From contig NZ_JACHJB010000002.1 of assembly GCF_014207745.1 (NCBI RefSeq), forward strand, positions 2,170,001-2,234,000: 64,000 nt of DNA, given 5' to 3'. The notes under the pieces are model-generated. The model saw nothing but the letters and a program-made list of their open reading frames with translations. It was not told the origin of the DNA and ran no database searches. The translations under genes and the position numbers were made by a program. Source of the DNA: Nonomuraea muscovyensis (GTDB lineage Bacteria > Actinomycetota > Actinomycetes > Streptosporangiales > Streptosporangiaceae). The first letter of the stretch is position 1, and every line of letters begins with the position of its first letter. Below, in pieces: positions 24,670-33,002 of the stretch.

Positions 24670-25600
24670 CGATCCGGCCGACCGGCACGCCGCCGCCCAG
24701 CACCTCCACCGTCTCGAACGCCTCGGCCCCCGACACGTCGCATCCCATCAGGCGCAGCACGGCCAGCGCGATGACGGTGGTGGCGCGGGGGCTGCCGTCG
24801 ATCACCTTGACGGCGGCCGCGTGCCCCGACTCCAGCGCCACGACGAACACGCCCTCGGCGCCGCCCTTGGCGACGGCCCCGGGCAGGGCCCGCATGAGGT
24901 CGGTGTTCTGGTGGCCGGTGCCTCCGACGTACTCGGGGTGCCGGCGCATGGCGTCGGCGACCTGGCGCGGCCCGCTGCCGGCCGGGGCGAGCACGAGCGC
25001 CCGCACGGTCCGTGCGAGGCCGGTGAGCGAGAGCCCGAACAGCGGCGTGCCGCAGCCGTCCACGGCCACGTGGGCGGCCTTCTCCCCGGCGAGCTCCTCG
25101 GTCACGGCCCGCACCCGCTGCTGCAGGGGATGGTCGCAGGCCAGGTAGGAGGGCACGTCCCAGCCGTTGGCGACGCAGGCCGCCAGCATGGCCGCGTGCT
25201 TGCCGGAGCAGTTCATCCGTTCGCGCGAGGGGCCGTGGCCCTGCCGGATCAGCGCGTGCGCGGCCGGCTGGTCCTCCGGCCAGGACGGCGGGCAGCCCAG
25301 CGCGTCGAAGCCGAGCCCGTAGTCGGCCAGCAGCTCGGCCACGAGCCGCACGTGGAAGTCCTCGCCGGTGTGGCTGCCGGCGGCGATCGCCAGGCGCGGA
25401 CCCGCCAGGGCGGCGCCGGCGACGAGGCAGGCGAGCGCCTGCAGCGGCTTGCCCGACGAGCGGGGCAGCACGGGCGCGTCCACCGGGCCGAGCGCCACCT
25501 CGGCGCGGCCCGACGGGCCGAGGCCGACGGCTGCGCCGTAGTGGACGCTCTCGGTGAACCCCGAGCGCACGACCTCGGCGAGTACGGCGTGCTCAGGCAC
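24644..25600 (-). CDS. Asparaginase (PF06089 family)
   Basis: A 318-aa cytoplasmic protein of the bacterial asparaginase II family (PF06089), converting asparagine to aspartate and ammonia. Landmarks: LPRSSGKPLQALA, AAGSHTGE, ERMNCSGKHAAMLAAC, DGCGTPLFGLSLTGLA, GTGHQNTDLM, GGGVPVGRI. The GTG start at 25600 has GGAAGGAG 7 nt upstream and overlaps the end of the permease gene by 8 bp. It is the last gene of an amino-acid importer operon, which suggests that the imported compound carries an asparagine or related amide. Confidence 0.9.
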   Translation of the reverse strand: MPEHAVLAEVVRSGFTESVHYGAAVGLGPSGRAEVALGPVDAPVLPRSSGKPLQALACLVAGAALAGPRLAIAAGSHTGEDFHVRLVAELLADYGLGFDALGCPPSWPEDQPAAHALIRQGHGPSRERMNCSGKHAAMLAACVANGWDVPSYLACDHPLQQRVRAVTEELAGEKAAHVAVDGCGTPLFGLSLTGLARTVRALVLAPAGSGPRQVADAMRRHPEYVGGTGHQNTDLMRALPGAVAKGGAEGVFVVALESGHAAAVKVIDGSPRATTVIALAVLRLMGCDVSGAEAFETVEVLGGGVPVGRIVTPLRSPR

Positions 25601-26420
25601 GGGCGGAGCTCCTTCCGGAAAGGGCCCGGCCGGCGCGCTGGCGGGCTTCCAGCGTGCGGGCCAGCTTGGACAGCGACATGTTGACGGCGAGATAGACGGC
25701 GGCGACGACGATGTAGGTCTGGATGAGCAGCCCGTTGTAGTTGGCCAGCACCTTGGAGCTGAAGAGCAGCTCGCCGTAGCTGACGACGTAGCCGAGGGAG
25801 GTGTCCTTGAGGAGCCCGACCGACTGGCTGACGATCGACGGCAGCACCCGGCGGGCGGCCTGGGGCAGCACGATGAGGCGCATGGTGCGCCAGCGGGTCA
25901 GCCCGATGGCCAGGCCCGCCTCGGTCTGGCCGCGTTCGATCGACAGGATGCCGGCGCGGAAGATCTCGGCGAAGGCGGCCGCGTTGGACAGGGTGAGCGG
26001 CACCACCAGCTTCCAGAACAGCGGCAGGTCCAGCCCGTAGCGCGGCAGTGCGAACAGCACCACGTACACCAGCAGCAGCGCCGGGATGACGCGGACCACC
26101 TCGACGTAGCAGGCGGCGGGCCCGCGCACCCAGCGGCGCGGCGACAGCCGGCCGAGCGCGAGCACGAGGCCGAACGCCATGGACAGGGCGGCCGACACGA
26201 CGGCGGCCAGGGCGGTGGAGCCGAGGCCGGTCAGCAGGTAGCGCCACATGGGCCAGGTGGCGTACGGCTGCCACCGGTCGGCGTCGAGCTGGCCGCCCGC
26301 GGCGAACTGCCGCACGGCGAGGACGGCGAGGGCGACGACGGCGAGGGTGCCGAGTACGGTGGCGACGCGGATGCGGCGGCGCGCCTTCGGCCCCGGCTCG
26401 TCGAACAGGACGGTGCTCAT
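25593..26420 (-). CDS. Amino-acid ABC transporter permease (GluD/HisM type)
   Basis: A 275-aa membrane permease. After an N-terminal helix, the domain has HisM-type features: LTGLGSTALAAVVSAALSM, VEVVRVIPALLLVYVV, and the ATPase-docking loop EAGLAIGLTRWRTMRLIVLPQA. It starts at ATG 26420, overlapping the previous permease by ATGA. Partner of the next permease in the same importer. Confidence 0.9.
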   Translation of the reverse strand: MSTVLFDEPGPKARRRIRVATVLGTLAVVALAVLAVRQFAAGGQLDADRWQPYATWPMWRYLLTGLGSTALAAVVSAALSMAFGLVLALGRLSPRRWVRGPAACYVEVVRVIPALLLVYVVLFALPRYGLDLPLFWKLVVPLTLSNAAAFAEIFRAGILSIERGQTEAGLAIGLTRWRTMRLIVLPQAARRVLPSIVSQSVGLLKDTSLGYVVSYGELLFSSKVLANYNGLLIQTYIVVAAVYLAVNMSLSKLARTLEARQRAGRALSGRSSARA

Positions 26421-27061
26421 CGCAGGATCACCAGCCGCCTTTCCAGCCGTCCGGTCACGAGGCCCACGAGGGCGGCGAGCAGCGCGTAGGCGATGCCGGC
26501 GCCGACGAAGATGGGGATGGGCTGGGCCTCGACGAGGTTGACGTTCTTGGCCGCGGTGGTCAGCTCGACGATGCTGACGGCGCCCGCGAGCGCGGTGTTC
26601 ATGATGAGCGCGATGGCGATGTTGCCGAGGGGCTGCACCACCGTGCGCAGCGCCTGCGGCAGGATGACGTGCCGCAGCGACTGGGTGAACGTCAGGCCGA
26701 TGGCGCGAGCCGCCTCGCCCTGCCCCTTGGACACCGAGTTGACGCCCGAGCGCAGCGCCTCGCCGACGTAGGCGGCCTCGTACACGCTGACGACCACGAT
26801 GGCGGTCGTCAGCGGCTCGGCCTTGACGCCGATCTCCGGCAGGCCGAAGAAGGCCAGCACGAGCAGCACCAGCAGCGGCAGGTTCTGGAAAGTCTCGACG
26901 TAGGCGGTGCCGATGGCGCGCAGCACCCGTACGGGGCTGACCCGCAGGGCCGTGACGATGACGCCCAGCACCGCCGCGCCGAGGAACGACGCGGCGGTGA
27001 GCTGGAGTGTCACGACCAGGCCCTGCCACAGCTCGGGCAGGTGATCGAGGAGAACGGACAT
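26417..27061 (-). CDS. Amino-acid ABC transporter permease (GluC type)
   Basis: A 214-aa permease with about five helices. The conserved segments are TLQLTAASFLGA, VETFQNLPLLVLLVL, and the docking loop EAARAIGLTFTQSLRHVILPQA. The ATG 27061 overlaps the binding-protein stop. No ATPase gene lies beside it, although this transporter class normally carries one in the operon. Confidence 0.9.
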   Translation of the reverse strand: MSVLLDHLPELWQGLVVTLQLTAASFLGAAVLGVIVTALRVSPVRVLRAIGTAYVETFQNLPLLVLLVLAFFGLPEIGVKAEPLTTAIVVVSVYEAAYVGEALRSGVNSVSKGQGEAARAIGLTFTQSLRHVILPQALRTVVQPLGNIAIALIMNTALAGAVSIVELTTAAKNVNLVEAQPIPIFVGAGIAYALLAALVGLVTGRLERRLVILR

Positions 27062-27972
27062 CAGGACCCCGGCACGGAGCCGATCTTCGGCGGCTGGGGT
27101 GCGTCGCCCTGGACGACCGTGCCGATGGAGTCCTTCCAGATCTGCTGCCAGGTGCCGTCCGCCTGGATCTTGCCGAGCCAGTCGTTGACGAACTTCTTCA
27201 TCTGGTCGTCCCCGTGCTTGAGCCCGATCCCGTACGGGTCGACGGTGAACGGCTTGGTGACGATCTGGATCGCCGTGTCCTTCTGGGCGGCGGCGATCAG
27301 CAGGGTCTCGTCCTGGACGTAGGCGACGCCGCGGTCCTGCTTGAGCGCCTGGAGGCACTCGGGGTCGCTGCCGAAGGTGACGATCTCAGCCTGGGGTGCC
27401 AGCTTCTTGATCGCTGGGATGGCCGGGGTGTTGGCTCCCGCGATCACCTTCTTGCCGTTCAGGTCCTCCGGTTTGGTGATGCCGGAGGTGCCCTGCTTGA
27501 CGGCGATCGTCAGGCCCGAGGTGTAGTACGGGCCGGCGAACGCGACCTGCTTGGCCCGCTCCTCGGTGATCGTGTAGGTCTGGAACACGACGTCCACGGT
27601 CCCGTTGGCCAGCAGGGCCTCGCGGGTCTCCGACGCCGAGTTGACGATCTTCACCTTGGGCTCGCCGATGATGTACTTGGCCAGCGCCTTGCCCATGGTC
27701 GCGTCGAAGCCCTCGACCTCGCCGGTGGCGGGGTTCTGCTGGGAGAGCAGGGGCGCGTCGAGGGAGCCCCCGACGATGAGCTCGCCCCGGCTCTTGATCT
27801 TCTCCATGGTGGAGCCGGGCAGGATGTCGGAGGCGGCGGCGGCGGGGGCCTGGCCGATGACGTCCTTACCGGTCTTCGACGGGCCGGGGACGGCGGCGTT
27901 GTCGGCCTCCCCGCAGGCAGCCAGCCCTAAGAGGGCGACGGCGACGACCGCGATCATCTTCTTCATGCACAT
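27061..27972 (-). CDS. Amino-acid ABC transporter substrate-binding lipoprotein
   Basis: A 303-aa family-3 binding protein (GluB-like). The lipoprotein signal ends at LLGLAAC. The mature protein shows the family-3 layout: LIVGGSLDAPLLSQQNPATGEVEGFDATMGKALAKYI, SASETREALLANGTVDVVFQ-type and YTITEERAKQVAFAGPYYTSG segments. ATG 27972 (MCMKKM) is chosen because GAAGGAAG is well spaced before it; ATG 27966 is the alternative. It heads the operon and is divergent from a ROK regulator. Confidence 0.9.
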   Translation of the reverse strand: MCMKKMIAVVAVALLGLAACGEADNAAVPGPSKTGKDVIGQAPAAAASDILPGSTMEKIKSRGELIVGGSLDAPLLSQQNPATGEVEGFDATMGKALAKYIIGEPKVKIVNSASETREALLANGTVDVVFQTYTITEERAKQVAFAGPYYTSGLTIAVKQGTSGITKPEDLNGKKVIAGANTPAIPAIKKLAPQAEIVTFGSDPECLQALKQDRGVAYVQDETLLIAAAQKDTAIQIVTKPFTVDPYGIGLKHGDDQMKKFVNDWLGKIQADGTWQQIWKDSIGTVVQGDAPQPPKIGSVPGS

Positions 27973-28072
27973 CCACTTCCTTCGATGTCGAAGACAAAGC
28001 GGACCGTAATGGTAGATTTCGTAGTAAGTCAATACGTTGTTGGCCGAAGTCGATTGATGGTATTCACTTCAC
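27973..28072. promoter_or_regulatory. Divergent promoter region, binding protein / ROK regulator
   Basis: This 100-bp gap is clearly more AT-rich than its surroundings and must hold promoters for both directions. The short inverted words TACGAAATCTACC and GTAGATTTCGTA near 28009-28026 (plus strand ATGGTAGATTTCGTAGT) are possible operator material. No -35/-10 pair is clear enough to place. Confidence 0.45.
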
Positions 28073-29218
28073 ATGAAGCAGCGACTGCCCGTGCAGGGTG
28101 CGCAGGGGGACCTGTTACGGCTCGTCGCCACCGGCAGGGCGGCGTCGCGCGCCGACCTGTCCCGTCTGTCGGGGCTGGCCGCCTCCAGCGTCTCGCTGCG
28201 GGTGGAGGAGCTGATAGAGGCGGGGCTGCTGGCCGAGGAGGGCTCGGGCGCCTCCCGCGGCGGGCGCCGGCCCCGGCGGCTGTCCCTGGCCCCGACGGCC
28301 GGCGTGCTGGCCGTCGCCGACCTCGGCGCCCACCACATCCGCCTCGGTCTGCTCGACCTCAGCGGCGCTCCCCTGGTGGTCGAGGAACGACCGTGCGAGA
28401 TCACCGACGGCCCGGAGGCCACGCTCGACCTGATGGCGGAGGCGTTCGACCGGCTGTTGGAGGAGCACGTGCCGGCCACCGTGCCGCTGCGCGGGGTCGG
28501 CACCGGCATCCCGGGTCCGGTGGACCCGGCGACGCTGCGGGTCGTCACGCCGTCGCGCATGCCCGGGTGGAACGAGTTCCCGGTGGCCGAGCATCTGCGC
28601 GCCCGCTACGACCTGCCGATCCTCGTGGAGAACGACGCCAACCTGATGGCCGCGGGCGAGGCCCGCTCGTGGCCCGGCCGGGAGAATCTCATGGTGCTCA
28701 AGGTCGGCACCGGCATCGGCTGCGGCGTGATCGTCAACGGCCGCCTGCACCGGGGGCGCGGCGCGGCGGGCGACATCAGCCACGTGCGCGTCCTGTCCGA
28801 CTCCTCCGTCATCTGCGCCTGCGGCCACCACGACTGCCTGGAGGCCTACGCCAGCGGCGCCGCGCTGGCCACGGCCCTGACCGACGCGGGCATCATCGTG
28901 GCCCACACCTCCGACATCGTCGGCCTGGTCAACGACGCCGTCCCGGAGGCCACCAGCATGGTCCGCACCGCCGGGCGGCGCATCGGCGAGGTGCTCACCG
29001 TGCTGGTCAACTTCTTCAACCCGGACGTGGTGGCGGTCGGCGGCAGCCTGTCGCCCGCCGAGCCGCTCATCACCTCGATCCGGGCGGCGGTGTACGAGCG
29101 GTGCCTGCCGCTGGCCACCCGCGACCTGGAGATCGCCCCGGCCCGCGCCGGCCGCGACGCCGCCCTGCTCGGCGCCGGCTCCCTCCTTCTGGACGCCGCC
29201 CTGTCGCCGTCAGCCTGA
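28073..29218 (+). CDS. ROK-family transcriptional regulator/sugar kinase homologue
   Basis: A 381-aa protein with an N-terminal winged helix (ADLSRLSGLAASSVSLRVEELIEAG) and a ROK domain. The ATP/sugar motifs include ADLGAHHIRLGL, TGIPGPVDP, ENDAN with the usual catalytic Asp188, and a zinc cluster CACGHHDC (Cys248, 250, 255) after His237. Regulators of this NagC/XylR layout normally sense sugars. Here it is divergent from an amino-acid importer and asparaginase operon, which is an unusual target. It starts at ATG 28073; the ribosome site is weak. Confidence 0.88.
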   Translation: MKQRLPVQGAQGDLLRLVATGRAASRADLSRLSGLAASSVSLRVEELIEAGLLAEEGSGASRGGRRPRRLSLAPTAGVLAVADLGAHHIRLGLLDLSGAPLVVEERPCEITDGPEATLDLMAEAFDRLLEEHVPATVPLRGVGTGIPGPVDPATLRVVTPSRMPGWNEFPVAEHLRARYDLPILVENDANLMAAGEARSWPGRENLMVLKVGTGIGCGVIVNGRLHRGRGAAGDISHVRVLSDSSVICACGHHDCLEAYASGAALATALTDAGIIVAHTSDIVGLVNDAVPEATSMVRTAGRRIGEVLTVLVNFFNPDVVAVGGSLSPAEPLITSIRAAVYERCLPLATRDLEIAPARAGRDAALLGAGSLLLDAALSPSA

Positions 29219-29235
29219 CGGCCCGCCGGACGCCG

Positions 29236-31272
29236 TCATCCCAACGGCCTGGTGAACGTCGCCCGCCAGCGGCGCCGCTCCGGCTCGCGCAGGTCCTCGA
29301 TCCGGTCGGCGACCAGCCCGTGCTCGGCGAACGCGCCGATCTCGGCGGGCGTCAGCGGCCACGGCGGGGCGAACACGGGCCCGTCCTCGTCACGCGCCGA
29401 CGCGATCACGACGAGCGTGCCGCCGGGCCGTACGAACCCGGCGACCCGCTCGAGGGCCGGCCCGTGCAGGTGTTCGGGCAGCGACTGAACGGTCATGACC
29501 TCCACGACCAGGTCGAACGCCTCCCGCCACCCGGCCGGCGGGTCGAGCAGGTTCGCCGCCTGGTAGGCGACCCGCGTCCCGGGGAAGCGCCGCTGGGCCA
29601 GCCGCACCGCCGACGGGCTGACATCGAAGGCGACGGTGTCGTAGCCGAGCCGGGCGACGTACTCGGCGTCGTCCCCCAGCCCCGCCCCCACCACCAGCGC
29701 CCGGCCGCCCTTCCCGGCGCGTTCCAGCGCCCACTCGACGAGCAGCGGATGCGGCGCGCGGGCGTCCCACGGGACGACCGCGTCACCCGTCGCCGACTCG
29801 GCGTACAGCCGCTCGAACCAGCCGGTCGCGTCACCGCCCCGCAGATGCTCCGCCGCCAGCCGCCGCGCGTCCGCGTCGGGGTCGCTGCCCGCCATGTCGC
29901 CTCCCAGGTCGAACGGGTACGGCAGGCCGCGCTCGATCCGGCCGGCCAGCTCCACGACGTCGACGGTGTCGCCGAGGGGGCCGGTCAGCAGGCGGTGCCG
30001 CACGGGGTGGGTGTGGACGTACCCGCGCGCCCGCAGTTCCACGTCGAGCAGGGTGACGAGCACGCACACCGCCGGGGTGGGATGGGGGCACGGATCGGCG
30101 GTGTGCCACCAGTCCAGCTCGGCGGCCCGTCCGTCCCGCGCCAGCCGGACGGCGTCCAGCGCGTACACCTCGCGCCCTAGCAAGGCGGCCATGGCGGTGA
30201 AGAGCGCCTGCCACCGGCTCGCCGCCATCGCCGACCACAGTTCGGGGGTGAAATCGCCCAGCCGGAGCGGCTTCGAGCGCAGCGGGAAGCCCTTGACGTG
30301 CTCCTTCTGCACGACGCGGCCGAGGCCGCGCTCCAGCGCGTCGGGGATCCACTGCAGAACGGCGCCGGTGATGGGCTCCACGGGCTCGCCGGCCTTCCAG
30401 CCGAACTCCTCCAGCAGGGCGGCTTCGTGGCGGTCCAGCCGGTCGGCCACATGGCGGTCGACGGCGGGTCTCATCCTGTCGAGCAGCCCGTCGTCCGCGA
30501 TCTTCCAGTGGAAGTGCCGGTAGAGATCGGCGACGTGCCCGGACTCGCGGAAGGGCAGGACGTTCGAGTCCAGATACCAGCCGAAGGCGTGACCGACCAC
30601 CGTCCCGCGCCGGGTGGCCCGGGCGAGGACGTCGTGGCCCACCCGGTCGGCCGTGGCCTTCCACAGCTCTCGCCGCAGCCGGAGGGCGTGCGCGCGCAGC
30701 GGGGCCCGATGCCCGTCCGGCCGCCCCGACACCGCCCGCCTGACGTCGATGCTGTTGAGGATGAGGACATGGCGCTCGTGCTCACGGAGGGTGGTGCAAT
30801 AGAGCAGCTCCCGCACGATGACCGCGCGCAGCTCGTCGGGACGCAGCCCGACGAGCAGAGGAAGCCCGAGCATCAACTCTCCGCGGCCCCACCGGCCACG
30901 CCAGGCCAGCACCTCCGCCCACGCGCGCACGCGGACCGTGGGGACCTTGTCCCAGCCGGCCAGCTCCACCGCCTCCCGCACCACCGCGCGCAGCCGGGGA
31001 TGGTCCTCGAGGGACAGGCGGCGGTTGCGCCAGCCGAACCTCGGCCACCAGGCCACCGCACAGGAGAGCAGGCAAACGCCGCAGCTCGCCGCGGTGAGTG
31101 CGGCGAGGATCGGGCCGAACGCGGACGCCAGGTGGACCAGCCAGGCGCCGGCGGCTCCCACGACGACCATGCCGCAGGCGAAGGCGAACGTCTCCGGCAC
31201 GAGGGTGCGCGGGCGGGTGCGCAGCATGAGCCACAGCGTGCGCCACCTGGTCACCTCGGGGGTCTCGGCCAC
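29236..31272 (-). CDS. Degenerate M48 peptidase-like domain fused to a class I methyltransferase
   Basis: A 678-aa protein. Residues about 30-75 form two membrane helices. Residues 85-170 resemble M48/HtpX-type metallopeptidases (LMLGLPLLVGLRPDELRAVIVRE), but the zinc HExxH is R154-E-L-L-Y158, so both His are lost. A long middle region (170-490) has no recognisable family. Residues about 505-678 are a SAM methyltransferase with ALVVGAGLGDDAEYVARLG (525-543), acidic Asp550 in AFDVSPSA, and a VRPGGTLVVIAS strand. The GTG start lies 6 nt after a TAGCGT -10 box and no ribosome site is seen, suggesting a leaderless transcript. The role is unknown. Confidence 0.75.
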   Translation of the reverse strand: MAETPEVTRWRTLWLMLRTRPRTLVPETFAFACGMVVVGAAGAWLVHLASAFGPILAALTAASCGVCLLSCAVAWWPRFGWRNRRLSLEDHPRLRAVVREAVELAGWDKVPTVRVRAWAEVLAWRGRWGRGELMLGLPLLVGLRPDELRAVIVRELLYCTTLREHERHVLILNSIDVRRAVSGRPDGHRAPLRAHALRLRRELWKATADRVGHDVLARATRRGTVVGHAFGWYLDSNVLPFRESGHVADLYRHFHWKIADDGLLDRMRPAVDRHVADRLDRHEAALLEEFGWKAGEPVEPITGAVLQWIPDALERGLGRVVQKEHVKGFPLRSKPLRLGDFTPELWSAMAASRWQALFTAMAALLGREVYALDAVRLARDGRAAELDWWHTADPCPHPTPAVCVLVTLLDVELRARGYVHTHPVRHRLLTGPLGDTVDVVELAGRIERGLPYPFDLGGDMAGSDPDADARRLAAEHLRGGDATGWFERLYAESATGDAVVPWDARAPHPLLVEWALERAGKGGRALVVGAGLGDDAEYVARLGYDTVAFDVSPSAVRLAQRRFPGTRVAYQAANLLDPPAGWREAFDLVVEVMTVQSLPEHLHGPALERVAGFVRPGGTLVVIASARDEDGPVFAPPWPLTPAEIGAFAEHGLVADRIEDLREPERRRWRATFTRPLG

Positions 31273-31306
31273 TCGATCACGCTAGGGCCGCAAGATCACA
31301 CCGGTG

Positions 31307-31450
31307 TCACGCCTGGAAGTGGTCCTTCGACATGCGGCGTACGCGGTCCTCGTCGATCGTGTGCCCGAGACCCGGCTGGGTCAGGGGCACGGCGATGACG
31401 CCCGCGTCGGCGCCGACGACGGCGAGGGTGAGCGCGGGGTACGCCGCTGG
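31307..31450 (-). pseudogene. Internally deleted copy of the enolase-family gene
   Basis: Reading leftwards, AAYPALTLAV (matching residues 151-160 of the protein at 34149-35153) is joined directly to GADAGVIAVPLTQPGLGH and the C-terminal end DEDRVRRMSKDHFQA. The intact gene has about 160 codons between these points. The similarity continues past the stop codon (TGTCACGCCTGGAAGTGGTC at about 31303 and 34147). It is a duplicated and deleted remnant about 2.7 kb from its parent. Confidence 0.8.
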
Positions 31451-31484
31451 TTGCGAGGTTTGCGGCGCCGGCGACACGACGCGA

Positions 31485-31832
31485 TCAGCGCCCGTCAGCA
31501 GTGGCCATGACCCTGATGTCGGACACATGCTCAAGGCCCCATTCGGCCAGGGCGTGGACGGTGGCGTTGAGTGAAGCGCCGGCCGGGGTCACGGTGTATT
31601 CCACCCTGGACGGCACTTCGTCATAGACATCGCGCCGTATCAGGCCGTCCGCCTCCATCGCCCGGAGTTGTTCGAACAGAACCTTCTCGCTGATGCCGGG
31701 GATGCGCCTTCTCAATTCGCCGAAGCGCACCGGCCGGCTGTGCAGCTCCCATAGGATCGTCGCCTTCCATTTACCGGAAATGGCCGCCAAAGCGATACCC
31801 AGGCCGCATGCCGCGGGATATTGCCGCACCAT
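31485..31832 (-). CDS. HxlR-family transcriptional regulator
   Basis: A 115-aa winged-helix protein of the HxlR/YtcD family: CGLGIALAAISGKWKATILWEL, then RFGELRRRIPGISEKVLFEQLRAMEADGLI and YDEVPSRVEYTVTPAG. Full family length. ATG 31832 is favoured by GGGAGGAGG just upstream; ATG 31853 is also in frame. It is divergent from a VOC protein and probably controls it. Confidence 0.9.
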   Translation of the reverse strand: MVRQYPAACGLGIALAAISGKWKATILWELHSRPVRFGELRRRIPGISEKVLFEQLRAMEADGLIRRDVYDEVPSRVEYTVTPAGASLNATVHALAEWGLEHVSDIRVMATADGR

Positions 31833-31945
31833 CGCCTCCTCCCTGCTAACCATGATGTAGGTGCTTACAATTAAGTCAGTACTTGTCAGTCTCATCCGAA
31901 CTCTCCTAGTGTTCATCACGAAGGACGAACGACCGGAGAAGGAGA
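31833..31945. promoter_or_regulatory. Divergent HxlR / VOC promoter region
   Basis: This 113-bp gap is AT-richer than its flanks. It holds related words GTGCTTAC, AAGTCAGTACTTGTCAGT and TCCGAACTCTCCTAGTG, which may be operator half-sites. The VOC gene has GGAGAAGGAGA just before its ATG. The exact -10/-35 elements were not assigned. Confidence 0.45.
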
Positions 31946-32350
31946 ATGAAGATGAACAAGGTTTTCTGGTTCGACGTGCCGGTGCGCGATATCGACCGGG
32001 CCTCGGATTGGTATCGTGACGTATTCGGCTGGGACATTCAGCCCAGACATCCGGAGGACGGAGGCGACGCACTCAGTTTCCGTATGGCCTACACCAGCCA
32101 GACGGGCGAGAGGCACACGCCGCTGAAGCCCGGCTCGGTGAACGGCGGCGTGGTGACGCGCGACATCGGCATCACGCAGCCAACCATTCTCATCGAGGTG
32201 GAAAGCATCGACGAGAAGATCAAGCAGCTGACCGAAGCCGGCGGTGGGATCGTGACCGAGAAGGTTCACCTGCCCCTCGCCGACGGGTATTTCGCCTACG
32301 TGACCGACCCTGACGGCAACGTCCTCGGGCTCTACGAGTGGGAGAAGTAG
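31946..32350 (+). CDS. VOC-family (glyoxalase/bleomycin-resistance fold) protein
   Basis: A 134-aa vicinal oxygen chelate protein. Two beta-alpha-beta modules are visible: VFWFDVPVRDIDRASDWYRDVFGW and ILIEVESIDEKIKQLTEAGG, with the closing FAYVTDPDGNVLGLYEW motif. The second module keeps a Glu metal-ligand candidate in LYEWE. Strong ribosome site GGAGAAGGAG. Divergence from HxlR suggests a role in electrophile or quinone stress, but the substrate is unknown. Confidence 0.88.
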   Translation: MKMNKVFWFDVPVRDIDRASDWYRDVFGWDIQPRHPEDGGDALSFRMAYTSQTGERHTPLKPGSVNGGVVTRDIGITQPTILIEVESIDEKIKQLTEAGGGIVTEKVHLPLADGYFAYVTDPDGNVLGLYEWEK

Positions 32351-33002
32351 CCGGCCGACCGGCACGAAACCACTTCAGCGGTTGTCCTCGACAGCCCCGC
32401 TATTGCCCCTGCAGGCTGCTGGAGTGAATCACCAGCACACGAAGACCCTGTGAAATGCGCCGACCAGAGAAAATGCACTTCCCAGGGCCTTCGTGTGCTG
32501 TCCGGCAAGACTTCCCCACCCCGCGGTCGATGACTGCGAGTGCCCCGTCCAGGAATCAGGCCCATGTCCGGCGGTCCCCCGGCCATCGCGCGAGCTTGTC
32601 GGACACGCCTCACGTGAGATGGGCCGGGACCCGGCCGGACGACGCCGCCTGAGCCGGTGCGGGCCACTCGCGGACGGCGGCGCGGTCCCGCACGCGGACG
32701 ATTACCAGCGGGGCGGCGGCGAGAACGGGAGGAGCTTCGCCCGCGCCGGACCTGACCAGCGGCCCCGATCTTCCCCGCATACGGTTCCGGACTGTCGTCG
32801 GGTGGCCGGGGTTCACGAACACGGTGGCCGGCGCGTGGTCCGTCGACACCCTTCCCCTGATCGTCATAGGTGTTCCTTGCCACGTCTGTCTCTTCCCTCT
32901 CCGTTGCCGGTCACGACGGTCAACCAGCATGGCCTCACGCGTCGTCGTCCGACACTGGCAGGACCGCCGATGTTCACCAAATTCCTGCCATAGGGTGTAC
33001 TC
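32351..33002. other. About 650 bp with no convincing gene
   Basis: Several open frames exist on both strands, as expected at this GC content, but none has a recognisable domain or a good start. A minus-strand frame from an ATG near 32864 (MTIRGRVSTDHAPATVFV...) to 32610 is the most protein-like but has no ribosome site. The right end contains the GlxA-type gene promoter (TAGGGT at 32991-32996). Confidence 0.5.

Noticed and set aside
32610..32868. Minus-strand frame beginning MTIRGRVSTDHAPATVFV
   Set aside because: It looks somewhat protein-like but has no ribosome site, promoter or recognisable family, and several equal frames overlap it. Kept only as a note in the gene-free stretch.
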